From NCBI RefSeq assembly GCF_003353425.1, contig NZ_QRAO01000003.1:1-64000 (forward strand): 64,000 bases of DNA. Reading direction: 5' to 3'. Shown one piece after another: positions 34,744 through 43,146 of this stretch; within the stretch, counting starts at the first letter, position 1; each line of letters begins with the position of its first letter. The notes under the pieces are model-generated. The model did no database searches and had not been told where the DNA came from. It was given only the letters and a program-made list of their open reading frames with translations. The DNA comes from Marinirhabdus gelatinilytica (GTDB taxonomy: Bacteria; Bacteroidota; Bacteroidia; Flavobacteriales; Flavobacteriaceae). The position numbers and the translations under genes were made by a program.

Positions 34744-36879
34744 TTATACGGGAACCTGCATAGCCACTTCCCTCCTATCCCAGTTGCGGTGCTGGGAGAT
34801 GCTTTCAATAAAATTATTTGGGGACGCACTTATATGGATGGCCGCATCATCTTTGTGGTCTTTTACAAAGCTTGCATCCAACAGTTGTTCCCCCGCACCA
34901 TCTACAGCAATGGCTTTACAATGCTTAAAAGCCTCATTGATAAACTTGATATACTTTCCCTCTTTCTTGAGTTGCATTACAGCTTTTTCGCCACCTGGAA
35001 CATACACAGCATCAAACAAAACGCTTTCAGTGGTCGAAATGGCGGCATCAACCTCATGATCCATACCTTCATCACACGTAACTGTACCACCATGAGGTGC
35101 TATAAGTTTTACCATAGCATTTTCCTTCTCAAGTGCCTTTTTCATTTTTTTGAAAGCACTCATATCAAATTCGTCTGCAACCAAACAAGCAATTTGCCTT
35201 GTGGCAATACTATCAAATTTGGTATTGGCCTGGCTAAGTGCCGGATCCTCCTCTAGGTAATTCTTCTTATTACCGGGCTGTTGTTCTTTTTTGGAAGCGT
35301 CTGCCCCAATAGCTTGGTTTATGGGCTTTTCTACAATTTTTGGCACCTTGAGCCCTATATTTTCAGCTACTATTTTGGCAAGGTCACTATCAATTTGTGA
35401 AATCATGTACAGCATACGCTCTTTTATATCCTGTACCTTGCATTTTCCAAGTTCAAAAGAATAGGCTCCAGCCACATGTTCTTGTTCCCAATCTGACAGG
35501 CTGCGGTAAAAAAGGGCTGGTTGTGAAAAATGGTCATTAAAACTCTCGCTTCGGGCCCTAATCTTTTTTGCGTCAATTCGCTCTTCGTAATGTGTGAACC
35601 CGCCATCGGCCATTTTTGCCAGGTGCGGACAACTACCCATCAACGAATTTGGGAAATAAGCGCCGCGACCCTCTGGGATATCCATTTGCATATGTCCGTC
35701 GCGCTGGTTATTGTGTACGGGGACAATAGGCTTGTTTATGGGTATTTGGTGAAAGTTTGGTGTGCCCAACCTCGATAGTTGTGTATCGCGGTACGAGAAC
35801 AATCGCCCCTGCAATAGGGGGTCGTTGGTAAAATCTATTCCTGGGACTATATGGCCAGGCAGGAAGGCAACCTGTTCGGTTTCTGCAAAAAAGTTATCAG
35901 GATTCCTGTTGAGCGTCATTTTCCCAATGATCTGTACGGGCACCATTTCTTCGGGGATTAATTTTGTGGGATCCAATAGGTCAAACTCGTATTTGTGTTC
36001 ATCTTTTTCTGGAACTACCTGTATGCCCAACTCCCATTCTGGGAATTGCCCGGCCTCAATGGCATCCCAAAGATCACGGCGGTGGAAATCTGCATCGGCA
36101 CCATTTATCTTAACTGCCTCTTCCCAGGTTACCGAATGTACCCCCAACGTAGGCTTCCAATGAAATTTTACAAAATGTGATTCCCCTTTTTTATTGATCA
36201 ACCTAAAGGTATGTATGCCAAACCCTTCCATCATACGTAAACTACGGGGGATGGCACGGTCACTCATGGCCCAAATGTGGTTGTGCAATGTTTCGGTGGT
36301 CCTGGAAACAAAATCATAGAATGTATCGTGCGCCGAGGCAGCCTGTGGGATCTCATTATTGGGCTCAGGCTTCACCGAATGGATCAAATCTGGGAATTTC
36401 ATGGCATCTTGAATAAAAAAGATAGGCATATTGTTGCCCACCAAATCCCAAGTTCCTTCCTCAGTATAAAATTTTACGGCAAATCCGCGTACGTCACGCG
36501 CCAAATCTGGTGATCCTTTAGAGCCTGCTACAGTAGAAAACCTAACAAACACAGGGGTTTTTCGTTCGGTGTCTGTAAAAATGCCTGCTTTGCTATACTT
36601 TTCGATGCTCTCGTATAGTTCAAAAAAGCCATGGGCGCCACTTCCCCTTGCGTGAACAATCCTTTCTGGAATACGCTCATGGTCAAAATGCGTGATTTTT
36701 TCCCGTAGGAGGAAATCTTCAAGCAGTGTAGCGCCCCGTTCTCCAGATTTTAATGAATTATTGGTGTCATTTACCTTTAACCCTTGGTTGGTAGTCATCA
36801 CTTTTTCATCGCTATCCACCCTGTACTGCTCTAGATCATTTATTTTCTGTGTGTCTTTGTTGTTCTTTTTCTTTGCCAT
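34744..36879 (-). CDS. katE: large-subunit catalase (KatE/HPII type) with DJ-1-like C-terminal domain
   Basis: 711 residues, the size of HPII catalases. The N-terminal haem catalase core contains the active-site His segment IVHARGSGAHGFFE, FSTVAGSKGSPDLARDVRGFAVKF, and the haem-ligand Tyr region RLFSYRDTQLSRLG. The last ~150 residues (from about 560) form the flavodoxin-like class I GATase/DJ-1 domain of large catalases (ACLVADEFDMSAFKKMKKAL). It disproportionates hydrogen peroxide in the cytoplasm. An 8-bp inverted repeat abuts the start codon. Confidence 0.96.
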   Translation of the reverse strand: MAKKKNNKDTQKINDLEQYRVDSDEKVMTTNQGLKVNDTNNSLKSGERGATLLEDFLLREKITHFDHERIPERIVHARGSGAHGFFELYESIEKYSKAGIFTDTERKTPVFVRFSTVAGSKGSPDLARDVRGFAVKFYTEEGTWDLVGNNMPIFFIQDAMKFPDLIHSVKPEPNNEIPQAASAHDTFYDFVSRTTETLHNHIWAMSDRAIPRSLRMMEGFGIHTFRLINKKGESHFVKFHWKPTLGVHSVTWEEAVKINGADADFHRRDLWDAIEAGQFPEWELGIQVVPEKDEHKYEFDLLDPTKLIPEEMVPVQIIGKMTLNRNPDNFFAETEQVAFLPGHIVPGIDFTNDPLLQGRLFSYRDTQLSRLGTPNFHQIPINKPIVPVHNNQRDGHMQMDIPEGRGAYFPNSLMGSCPHLAKMADGGFTHYEERIDAKKIRARSESFNDHFSQPALFYRSLSDWEQEHVAGAYSFELGKCKVQDIKERMLYMISQIDSDLAKIVAENIGLKVPKIVEKPINQAIGADASKKEQQPGNKKNYLEEDPALSQANTKFDSIATRQIACLVADEFDMSAFKKMKKALEKENAMVKLIAPHGGTVTCDEGMDHEVDAAISTTESVLFDAVYVPGGEKAVMQLKKEGKYIKFINEAFKHCKAIAVDGAGEQLLDASFVKDHKDDAAIHISASPNNFIESISQHRNWDRREVAMQVPV

Positions 36880-36910
36880 ATTTCAAGTAGTTTACATTTT
36901 TGCTTGAAAT
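36880..36910. promoter_or_regulatory. inverted repeat ATTTCAAG-N15-CTTGAAAT before the catalase start
   Basis: Two perfect 8-bp arms separated by 15 bp, ending next to the catalase ATG. On the mRNA it would be a leader hairpin covering the ribosome site; on DNA, a possible operator for a peroxide-responsive regulator. Both are inference. Confidence 0.4.
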
Positions 36911-37083
36911 TACTAAGAAAAGACATATTCAAAAAAAAATTTGCATTTAATTATGTTTACCAATACCCACAAAAAGCAAATGTGACATTAAATGTATCAA
37001 ATGAGTTAAAACTCACAATCTATCGCACTAGTGGTTTTTCCACTTGAAACACCACTCAACATTACAAAATAGTTTTTATAAAA

Positions 37084-39105
37084 CTACCAGATTTTAATGC
37101 GCTCTTCCTCGGTTTTGTAGTTGGCCTCACCGGGCTGTACGTTAAAGGCTTCGTACCATGGGGTAAAGTTCATCAAGGGACCGTTTACACGCCATTGGGG
37201 TGGCGAATGCGGGTCGGTAGCTACGTAATTACGCAAATACTCGTCACGGGTCTTAACGCGCCAGATACGGGCAATGGATAAAAAGAAACGTTGGTCCGGG
37301 GTGTAGCCTCCTATTTTTGTGGTGTCCCGGCCTTGTTCGGTCATTTTAAAGGCGTCGTAGGCTATGGCAATTCCGCCATTGTCCGCCGTGTTTTCCCCAA
37401 CGGTCAATGCTCCTTTTAAGTGTATGCTGTCCAATACCGTAAAATTGCTGTATTGGTCCACGATTTGCTGGGTCTTTGCCTCAAATTTTTTGTAATCCTC
37501 CTCGGTCCACCAATTGGTTACATTTCCGTTTTTATCGTATTGCGCACCCTGATCGTCGAAAGCGTGGGTAAACTCGTGGCCAATTACCATGCCTATTCCC
37601 CCGTAATTTACAGCATCATCGGCATGCAGGTCGAAATACGGTGCTTGGAGTATTCCGGCAGGAAATACAATTTCATTGAGCGACGGATTGTAATAAGCCG
37701 TTACCGTAGACGGTGTGGTGTGCCACTCGTCGCGATTGGGTGCCTTGCCCAGTTTTGCAAGTTCGTATTCAAAATCGTTTTGGCGCAATGCCACCACGTT
37801 TTCAAAGAATTTATCACGGTCTATGGTTACATCGTAGGTTCTCCAAACATCTGGGTAGCCTATTTTCTTTTTAATGGCAAAGAGTTTTTCCTTGGCTTTT
37901 GTCTTAGTGCTATCGCCCATCCAATCTAGATTCTCGATACGTTTTTCCAATGTTTTCTGAAAGTTGTTCACCAAGTCCAATGCCCGTTGCTTGGCATCCT
38001 CGTTAAAGTAACGCTTTACATACACTTGCCCCAATGCAAAGCCTATCTGGTTATCTACACGGCGAACCATTTGTAACGATCTGGGTTGTTGCTCTGCCTG
38101 CCCCGTGAGTACTTGGGTGTACGCAAAAGAAGCATCGTTGAACGCCTTGCCCAACATAGTATCGTGCGAACTCAGGGTATTTGCCTTTACATAGGTTTTC
38201 CAATCTGCCAGCGGTACCGAAGCGAGCAGTTCATCCAGCGTATCATAATACGCAGGCTGCTTCACATCTACCGAGTCCACGTTGACCCCTACTGTCTCAA
38301 ATAATGTTCCCCAACCGATATTTGGGTGTGATTTCTCCAAATCTGCCACCGCCATTTTGTGGTAGTTTTCTTTAATTACCCTGCGCTCCACACGTGTTTT
38401 ATGCGAGGCTGCCAGTTGTTTTTCAAGATTGTACACGGTCTCGGCTTTCTTTGCCGGATTGGGTTCATCCACCAATTCAAATAAGGTGGTCAAATATTTT
38501 TTGTAAGCATCTTGTATCTTTTTTACTGAAGGGTCTTCCACAAAATAATAGTCCCTGTCCGGGAGGCCCAAGCCGGTTTGTGATAGGTGCAGGATGTTTA
38601 CCGAGCTATTTTTCTGATCGGCTGAAATATGGGGTCCCATCATAGAAAAATCGCCCGTTTTTAATTGATTGGCAACGTATTGTAACAGTTCTTTTTTGTT
38701 GGAAATAGCATCAATAGTATTTAAGAGTGGTTGTATGGGTGCGATGCCCCTGTTATTAATGCTAACGGTATCCATCCCCGAAGCATAGAAATCTCCCACC
38801 ATTTGCTCCACACTTCCCTTTGGGTATTCCTTGGCCGAAAACTCTTCCAAGATATCCTGCAACAGCTCTTGCTGCGGGATGTTCAAAAAGCGGTACGCCC
38901 CTACTCCTACTTGGTCTTCGGCGATCACGGCATTATCGTACCAGGTCTTGTTTACATGGTGAAAAAAGTCGTCCCCGGGTTTGATGGATGGGTCAATTCC
39001 ATCGAAGACTACGGGTTCCTGCTTGGCAGTGGATGGGTTCTCTTTGTCGGTTTTACAAGCAACTGTCAATAGTGCGAAAACGACTAGGTAGGTGAGTTTT
39101 TTCAT
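37084..39105 (-). CDS. M13-family (neprilysin-like) zinc metallopeptidase, lipoprotein
   Basis: 673 residues from the ATG at 39105, which gives a signal peptide with lipobox LTVACK. Zinc ligands are HExxH in IGHEFTHAFDDQG near residue 510 and the downstream Glu in ENTADNGG near 570; the C-terminal RVNGPLMN and substrate-site motifs are also present. It degrades peptides in the periplasm or at the surface. A small hairpin (TAGTTTT-TAT-AAAACTA) overlaps its stop. Its upstream region contains a heptamer tandem repeat. Confidence 0.95.
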   Translation of the reverse strand: MKKLTYLVVFALLTVACKTDKENPSTAKQEPVVFDGIDPSIKPGDDFFHHVNKTWYDNAVIAEDQVGVGAYRFLNIPQQELLQDILEEFSAKEYPKGSVEQMVGDFYASGMDTVSINNRGIAPIQPLLNTIDAISNKKELLQYVANQLKTGDFSMMGPHISADQKNSSVNILHLSQTGLGLPDRDYYFVEDPSVKKIQDAYKKYLTTLFELVDEPNPAKKAETVYNLEKQLAASHKTRVERRVIKENYHKMAVADLEKSHPNIGWGTLFETVGVNVDSVDVKQPAYYDTLDELLASVPLADWKTYVKANTLSSHDTMLGKAFNDASFAYTQVLTGQAEQQPRSLQMVRRVDNQIGFALGQVYVKRYFNEDAKQRALDLVNNFQKTLEKRIENLDWMGDSTKTKAKEKLFAIKKKIGYPDVWRTYDVTIDRDKFFENVVALRQNDFEYELAKLGKAPNRDEWHTTPSTVTAYYNPSLNEIVFPAGILQAPYFDLHADDAVNYGGIGMVIGHEFTHAFDDQGAQYDKNGNVTNWWTEEDYKKFEAKTQQIVDQYSNFTVLDSIHLKGALTVGENTADNGGIAIAYDAFKMTEQGRDTTKIGGYTPDQRFFLSIARIWRVKTRDEYLRNYVATDPHSPPQWRVNGPLMNFTPWYEAFNVQPGEANYKTEEERIKIW

Positions 39106-39170
39106 AACGGTAGTGGTTGTTTCTTCAAAGATACACAATAGTGGTGGTTTTTGGAGAATGAAAGATGGTA

Positions 39171-39253
39171 GGTGTGAGGTGTGAGGTGTGAGGTGTGAGG
39201 TGTGAGGTGTGAGGTGTGAGGTGTGAGGTGTGAGGTGTGAGGTGTGAGGTGTG
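39171..39253. repeat. heptamer tandem repeat (GGTGTGA), almost 12 copies
   Basis: Eleven perfect copies of GGTGTGA plus six bases of a twelfth, uninterrupted. It lies 66 bp upstream of the M13 peptidase start and about 100 bp upstream of the divergent gene at 39359. Copy-number change by slippage could alter promoter spacing for either gene. Confidence 0.95.
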
Positions 39254-39286
39254 TAAGATTATTTTATCTAGACTGTTGTGCTGGAA

Positions 39287-39317
39287 TTTTTACATTTATT
39301 TTACAGTTTTTACATTC
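39287..39317 (+). promoter_or_regulatory. TTTACA direct-repeat array upstream of exported paralog A
   Basis: TTTTTACATT occurs exactly twice, 20 bp apart (39287 and 39307), with another TTTACA between them at 39300. It ends about 20 bp before the TAGTTT box at 39337. Similar TTnACA repeats stand before the YceI operon across the regulator gene. Confidence 0.5.
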
Positions 39318-39336
39318 TGGGTGCTGCTAGATTGTA

Positions 39337-39350
39337 TAGTTTTACTGAAA
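39337..39350 (+). promoter_or_regulatory. shared promoter box TAGTTTTACTGAAA
   Basis: TAGTTTTA differs from the TAnnTTTG -7 consensus only at the last base. The full 14-mer matches the box before the YceI gene (40896-40909) at 12 of 14 positions, which suggests co-regulation. Confidence 0.5.
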
Positions 39351-39358
39351 CTATAGTT

Positions 39359-39949
39359 ATGAAACCAATCGCTACACTCTTTGCTCTTTTTATAGCTTCT
39401 AACTTCTGTATCACTGGGGTGTTGGGACAAGAAACCGAAAGCCGCGCAATTTTAAAAGCTGGTGATGACTGGGGCAAGGAAATTATAGTATTCCCAATTG
39501 AATGGGCACCTAAACTACACCTTGAAGGCTTTGAGGAGCTACGGTTCTCCCCGGGCTGGTCTTCAGCAGAAAACGAACATTATTGGAGTCTCGTAATGGC
39601 TTGGAAAATAGACACTACCAATCTTTTATCGTTACAAGAACTTGAATATAACCTAGAAGCCTATTTCGATGGGTTGATGCACCCCAACCACTGGGCAACG
39701 CAGTTTCCTGAACCTATCGTATTGTTTTCAAATGAAACTGGAAATAGTACACCATTTCAGTTTAGAGGCAAGATGAAGTTTTTTGATGGATTCCACACCG
39801 GCAACGTAATTACCGTAAACATACTTGGCGAACAACACCTTAACGCCGAAGCAAAACAAAGCATCCTTATTTTCAGAATGTCTCCGCAGCCAATCACACA
39901 TACCGTATGGCAAGGATTAGGGGAAATCACCAAATTACCAGAAAAGTAA
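39359..39949 (+). CDS. exported protein, paralog A of the regulator locus
   Basis: 196 residues from the ATG at 39359, which gives a signal peptide ending near VLGQE. It is paralogous to the protein encoded at 41498-42100: both have a Trp-containing start (DDW/ADW), GFEE..F.PGWS, a WS..xAW segment, LE..L..YFDGLM, and a C-terminal HTVW/HETVW motif. I recognise no named domain. It converges on the regulator gene with only 4 bp between stops. Periplasmic location inferred from the signal peptide. Confidence 0.8.
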   Translation: MKPIATLFALFIASNFCITGVLGQETESRAILKAGDDWGKEIIVFPIEWAPKLHLEGFEELRFSPGWSSAENEHYWSLVMAWKIDTTNLLSLQELEYNLEAYFDGLMHPNHWATQFPEPIVLFSNETGNSTPFQFRGKMKFFDGFHTGNVITVNILGEQHLNAEAKQSILIFRMSPQPITHTVWQGLGEITKLPEK

Positions 39950-39953
39950 TTGG

Positions 39954-40808
39954 TTACCGTTCAATCTCCAGCTTGTACCCTACTCCGTGCACGTTGGTTA
40001 TCTTTATAGAGGCATCGTCCTTCAGTTTTTTACGAAGTTTGGAAATGTAGGTGTCCAAACTGCGTCCCACGATCACTCCATTGTCCTCCCAGACCCGTTT
40101 GGTGAGTTCTTCCCGTTTTACAACTTGGTTGATGTGTGCCACAAAAATAGCCAGCAACTCACATTCCTTTTGGGTAAGGCTTATTTCCTGTGCGGCCTTT
40201 ACCAATTTGTTCTGTTCAGGGTAAAAACTGAAACTCCCCAAATTGGTCGCCTTTTTATTTTTTAATTCCGTGTGATATGCGGTGTAACGGCTATAGAACA
40301 CAAAGGCCAGAAAAGCCAAGACCAGGAACACCAAACTATAGAACAGGGTAGTGTCCTGCTTGGGAGCGGTATCATCTTCAGCAAAAGTAAATTGTATGGT
40401 GTAACAATCTTCAGGTAGTATCCTTCCGCCACAGGGTATTAAATTTTCTTCTGCCTTTCCTATGATCTGAAAACTATAAGCTACTTCCTGGGTTTCGCAG
40501 AGCAGTACTTCGGCCACATACGCCTTTGGGAGTGGTGTTTTATTGAATACATTAGAAACGATAGCGTTCAAATCTGCCGGATCGAACGACAGAGAGTTTT
40601 CAAAGGAAAGTTTGTATACATTCTTCGACTGCCGTACAACAGGTAGCACCAGGGAAGCAGTGTCGTTCTGCACTTTCAACAGCTGGTTGCCTACGGAACG
40701 GATGCCCACTTTAGCGGTTTTTTCTGAAATAGTTTCTTCTGTTTTGGTACACGAGACACAACAAAGCACTATCGCTACCAGCAAATATGGGATCCATTTC
40801 AGTTTCAT
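39954..40808 (-). CDS. transmembrane winged-helix transcription regulator
   Basis: 284 residues from the ATG at 40808. Order: an N-terminal hydrophobic signal/anchor (PYLLVAIVLCCVSC), an exported domain of about 130 residues with several Cys (VLLCETQE, IPCGGRILPEDCY), a membrane span (LFYSLVFLVLAFLAFVFY), and a cytoplasmic OmpR-type winged helix at the C-terminus (LTQKECELLAIFV ... RSLDTYISKLRKKL ... VHGVGYKLEI). No receiver domain. This is ToxR-like logic in the reverse order. VSC may be a lipobox. It likely senses an envelope signal and controls both flanking transcripts. Confidence 0.85.
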   Translation of the reverse strand: MKLKWIPYLLVAIVLCCVSCTKTEETISEKTAKVGIRSVGNQLLKVQNDTASLVLPVVRQSKNVYKLSFENSLSFDPADLNAIVSNVFNKTPLPKAYVAEVLLCETQEVAYSFQIIGKAEENLIPCGGRILPEDCYTIQFTFAEDDTAPKQDTTLFYSLVFLVLAFLAFVFYSRYTAYHTELKNKKATNLGSFSFYPEQNKLVKAAQEISLTQKECELLAIFVAHINQVVKREELTKRVWEDNGVIVGRSLDTYISKLRKKLKDDASIKITNVHGVGYKLEIER

Positions 40809-40837
40809 AATACAAATAACAAGCATTTTAGGAAGAT

Positions 40838-40878
40838 TTCACAGGCGTTGACACTTCTTTTACATTCTTTTGACACTT
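40838..40878. promoter_or_regulatory. TTnACA direct repeats between the regulator and YceI genes
   Basis: TTCACA (40838), TTGACACTT (40848), TTTACATTC (40859) and TTGACACTT (40870) recur at 10, 11 and 11 bp, the helical phasing expected for OmpR/PhoB-type winged-helix domains. The two TTGACACTT copies are identical and 22 bp apart. The adjacent regulator is the natural candidate to bind them. Confidence 0.55.
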
Positions 40879-40895
40879 TTAAAACGGTATGCGGG

Positions 40896-40909
40896 TAGTT
40901 TAGCTGAAA
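40896..40909 (+). promoter_or_regulatory. shared promoter box TAGTTTAGCTGAAA
   Basis: Matches the box at 39337-39350 in 12 of 14 bases. It starts 17 bp after the last TTnACA repeat, similar to the arrangement upstream of paralog A, and lies 16 bp before the YceI start. Confidence 0.5.
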
Positions 40910-40925
40910 ATAAAAGAATCATATT

Positions 40926-41501
40926 ATGCAACAACTACTATTTACATTCATCATCCTTACCAGCTTGACCGCAATAGGACAATCGCAAAAAACGTACAGT
41001 TTACAACCTGAAAGCTCCACGATACAGTGGCTTGGCTCCTACACCTTTTTAATGAGCGAACACAAGGGGACAGTTCAATTTAAAGAAGGCGAACTCTATA
41101 CTACTAATGGAAACATTACCGGAGGGCAGTTCACCATAGATATGACCACCATCACCAATCCAGAATACCGTGACAAGGGAGTAGGCCCCGTAGACCATTT
41201 ACGGAATGAGGACTTTTTCGACGTAAGTCGATATCCCGTTTGTTATTTGAAGATAACCTCGGTAGAGTATTTTACTGAAAACAATAAGCATAAATTCCTG
41301 GCAGATCTTACCATCAAGGATGTTACGAAATCCATCGAGTTTTGGGGAACCGCCCATCCCGAGATCCAACAGCTTACAACCCAGTTTAAGATAGACCGAA
41401 CCCGTTGGGGCATTGTCCACAACAATAAAATTAAAGAGCATGCCATATCTGAAGCTATTGCGTTTGATGTAACTTTACAGTTTAAAGCAAACACCCTATG
41501 A
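40926..41501 (+). CDS. YceI-family periplasmic lipid-binding-like protein
   Basis: 191 residues. A signal peptide ends near LTAIGQSQ. The YceI lipocalin-like barrel shows SSTIQWLGSYTFLMSEHKGTV-type start, then GGQFTIDMTTIT, the HLRNEDFFDVSRYP motif and a C-terminal DVTLQFKA strand. Family members bind isoprenoid or fatty-acyl ligands. The stop overlaps the next start (ATGA), so it is coupled to exported paralog B. Confidence 0.94.
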   Translation: MQQLLFTFIILTSLTAIGQSQKTYSLQPESSTIQWLGSYTFLMSEHKGTVQFKEGELYTTNGNITGGQFTIDMTTITNPEYRDKGVGPVDHLRNEDFFDVSRYPVCYLKITSVEYFTENNKHKFLADLTIKDVTKSIEFWGTAHPEIQQLTTQFKIDRTRWGIVHNNKIKEHAISEAIAFDVTLQFKANTL

Positions 41502-42100
41502 AGCAACTAATTACCACTCTTGTACTGCTAGCAACTACAGTTACATTCTCGCAAGAAGCAACCCCATATCCAAAACTCCTAAATACTCCAGCAGATTGGA
41601 AAAATGAATTTTTCACCATACCGCTGTCCTTCGCACAGGAATTACCCCTACAAGGTTTTGAGGAAGCGGTTTTCCCTCCAGGTTGGAGCGATGTTGAAAG
41701 TGAAGCCTTGTGGAGCTATGCATTTGCTTGGCATGTATCGGCCCAACAGCCGCTATCGGCCTTGGATCTTGAAGCCTACCTACAACAGTATTTCGACGGA
41801 TTGATGCAGGTGGAGCTAGTCCAAAAAGAAGATCCCAATGTTTCGCCCACGAATGTACTGTTATTAAAACAAGCTACGCAAAACAATAGCACACACTACA
41901 TAGGCAAGGTAAAGACCTACGATAGGTTCCGAAGCCAAAAAATGATGACGCTACATCTGGAATTGGAACAATATTATTGTCCGAAGGAAAAAAAATCTGT
42001 GACTGTATTTCGGTTTTCGCCAAAAGAAAGGCATGAAACAGTTTGGGATATGCTCAGGAGCGTTATCTTATTGGATGGTTACTGTACCATAGAAAAGTAA
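41498..42100 (+). CDS. exported protein, paralog B of the regulator locus
   Basis: 200 residues with a signal peptide ending near VTFSQE. It shares with paralog A (39359-39949) the motifs GFEEAVFPPGWSD, WSYAFAWHV, LEAYLQQYFDGLM and the C-terminal FRFSPKERHETVW. It overlaps the YceI gene by 4 bp. An unrecognised family; the duplication on both sides of the regulator suggests one functional system. Confidence 0.8.
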   Translation: MKQLITTLVLLATTVTFSQEATPYPKLLNTPADWKNEFFTIPLSFAQELPLQGFEEAVFPPGWSDVESEALWSYAFAWHVSAQQPLSALDLEAYLQQYFDGLMQVELVQKEDPNVSPTNVLLLKQATQNNSTHYIGKVKTYDRFRSQKMMTLHLELEQYYCPKEKKSVTVFRFSPKERHETVWDMLRSVILLDGYCTIEK

Positions 42101-42198
42101 ACAGTTTATTTTCCTTAAGATATGAATGCATTTTGTGAGATATAGATGAGTTTAATATTGATATCGCATTATGTCCGTCGCAAATGAGTGGTACTCTA

Positions 42199-43146
42199 TT
42201 AAATTTCCTCTTTCAGAAGGTCTGAAATTACATTGATATTATTAGGCAACCTACCAACATTCTGAAGTTTAAGTGCCGCCAGTCTCAATGCTATTTCTAA
42301 GGCTTTCTCCAACGGGAGTTTGCTAACGTAGGCATATAAAAATCCGCTCCAAAAGGCATCACCCGCTCCAGTGGCATCCATGACCTCGTTTATCTTAACT
42401 GCTGGAAGGTGTATGGTAGGTTTGCTTTTTTGTGAAAGTTTTACACCATTCTTTCCCAAGGTAAGGCAAATGAGGTCTGCTCCAAAACCGTGGAAGTAGT
42501 CAAAAATTTCTTTTTCAGAAAGCGTTTTGTTAAAATACCGCTCCATATCGTCCTCGCTCACCTTAATAAGTGGGTTGTAACCACAATACTCCCGAAGTGT
42601 TTTCGCTGCCTCCTTACGGTCTGGCCAAATTTTCTGGGCGTAATTTACATCAATACTCAACTTACAACCTGCTTCACTTGCTTCCTTGGCCTTTGCCAAA
42701 ATAACGTCCCTTGCTGGGTTTTTGCTAAGTGCGAAGCAAGTAGTGTGGAATATAGAGGCCTTCGCGATCAAATCTGAAGGAAGTTGCGAAGCTAAAATAT
42801 TGCAGTCTGCCGCCCTATATGGAATAAAATCTGGCGTGGCCGAAGATCTTGATACAAAGACCGTACTGGTAGGTTCCTCATCAATACGGCGCAAGTGGTT
42901 GGTATCTATATGTACTTCTTCCAGGCGATGGAGAATATATTCTCCAAAACCATCATTTCCCACGGTTGCTACCATTGCTGGTTGCAATCCCAGCCTAGCA
43001 AGGTTCATCGCTACGTTGGTAGGCGAACCTCCAAGATACCTGTGATAATCCCGGGTATGGTTAATAAGAACTCCAGGTTGGTGGCCAATGAAATCTATCA
43101 GGGCCTCACCTACACAAATCACGTCTATTTCTTTTTTTCTTTTCAA
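42199..43146 (-). CDS. PfkB-family carbohydrate kinase (fructokinase-like)
   Basis: 315 residues from a TTG at 43146, whose bases overlap the TGA of the invertase gene and give MKRKKEIDVICVGEALIDF; an ATG at 43206 would add 20 atypical residues. PfkB signatures: GGSPTNVAMNLARLG near residue 42 and the C-terminal DATGAGDAFWSGFLYA with catalytic Asp. Given its neighbours it probably phosphorylates fructose released from sucrose; ribokinase-type substrates are possible. Confidence 0.9.
   Translation of the reverse strand: MKRKKEIDVICVGEALIDFIGHQPGVLINHTRDYHRYLGGSPTNVAMNLARLGLQPAMVATVGNDGFGEYILHRLEEVHIDTNHLRRIDEEPTSTVFVSRSSATPDFIPYRAADCNILASQLPSDLIAKASIFHTTCFALSKNPARDVILAKAKEASEAGCKLSIDVNYAQKIWPDRKEAAKTLREYCGYNPLIKVSEDDMERYFNKTLSEKEIFDYFHGFGADLICLTLGKNGVKLSQKSKPTIHLPAVKINEVMDATGAGDAFWSGFLYAYVSKLPLEKALEIALRLAALKLQNVGRLPNNINVISDLLKEEI

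Noticed and set aside
39171-39253. Possible CRISPR array.
   Set aside because: The unit is 7 bp with no spacers and no cas genes; it is a simple tandem repeat.
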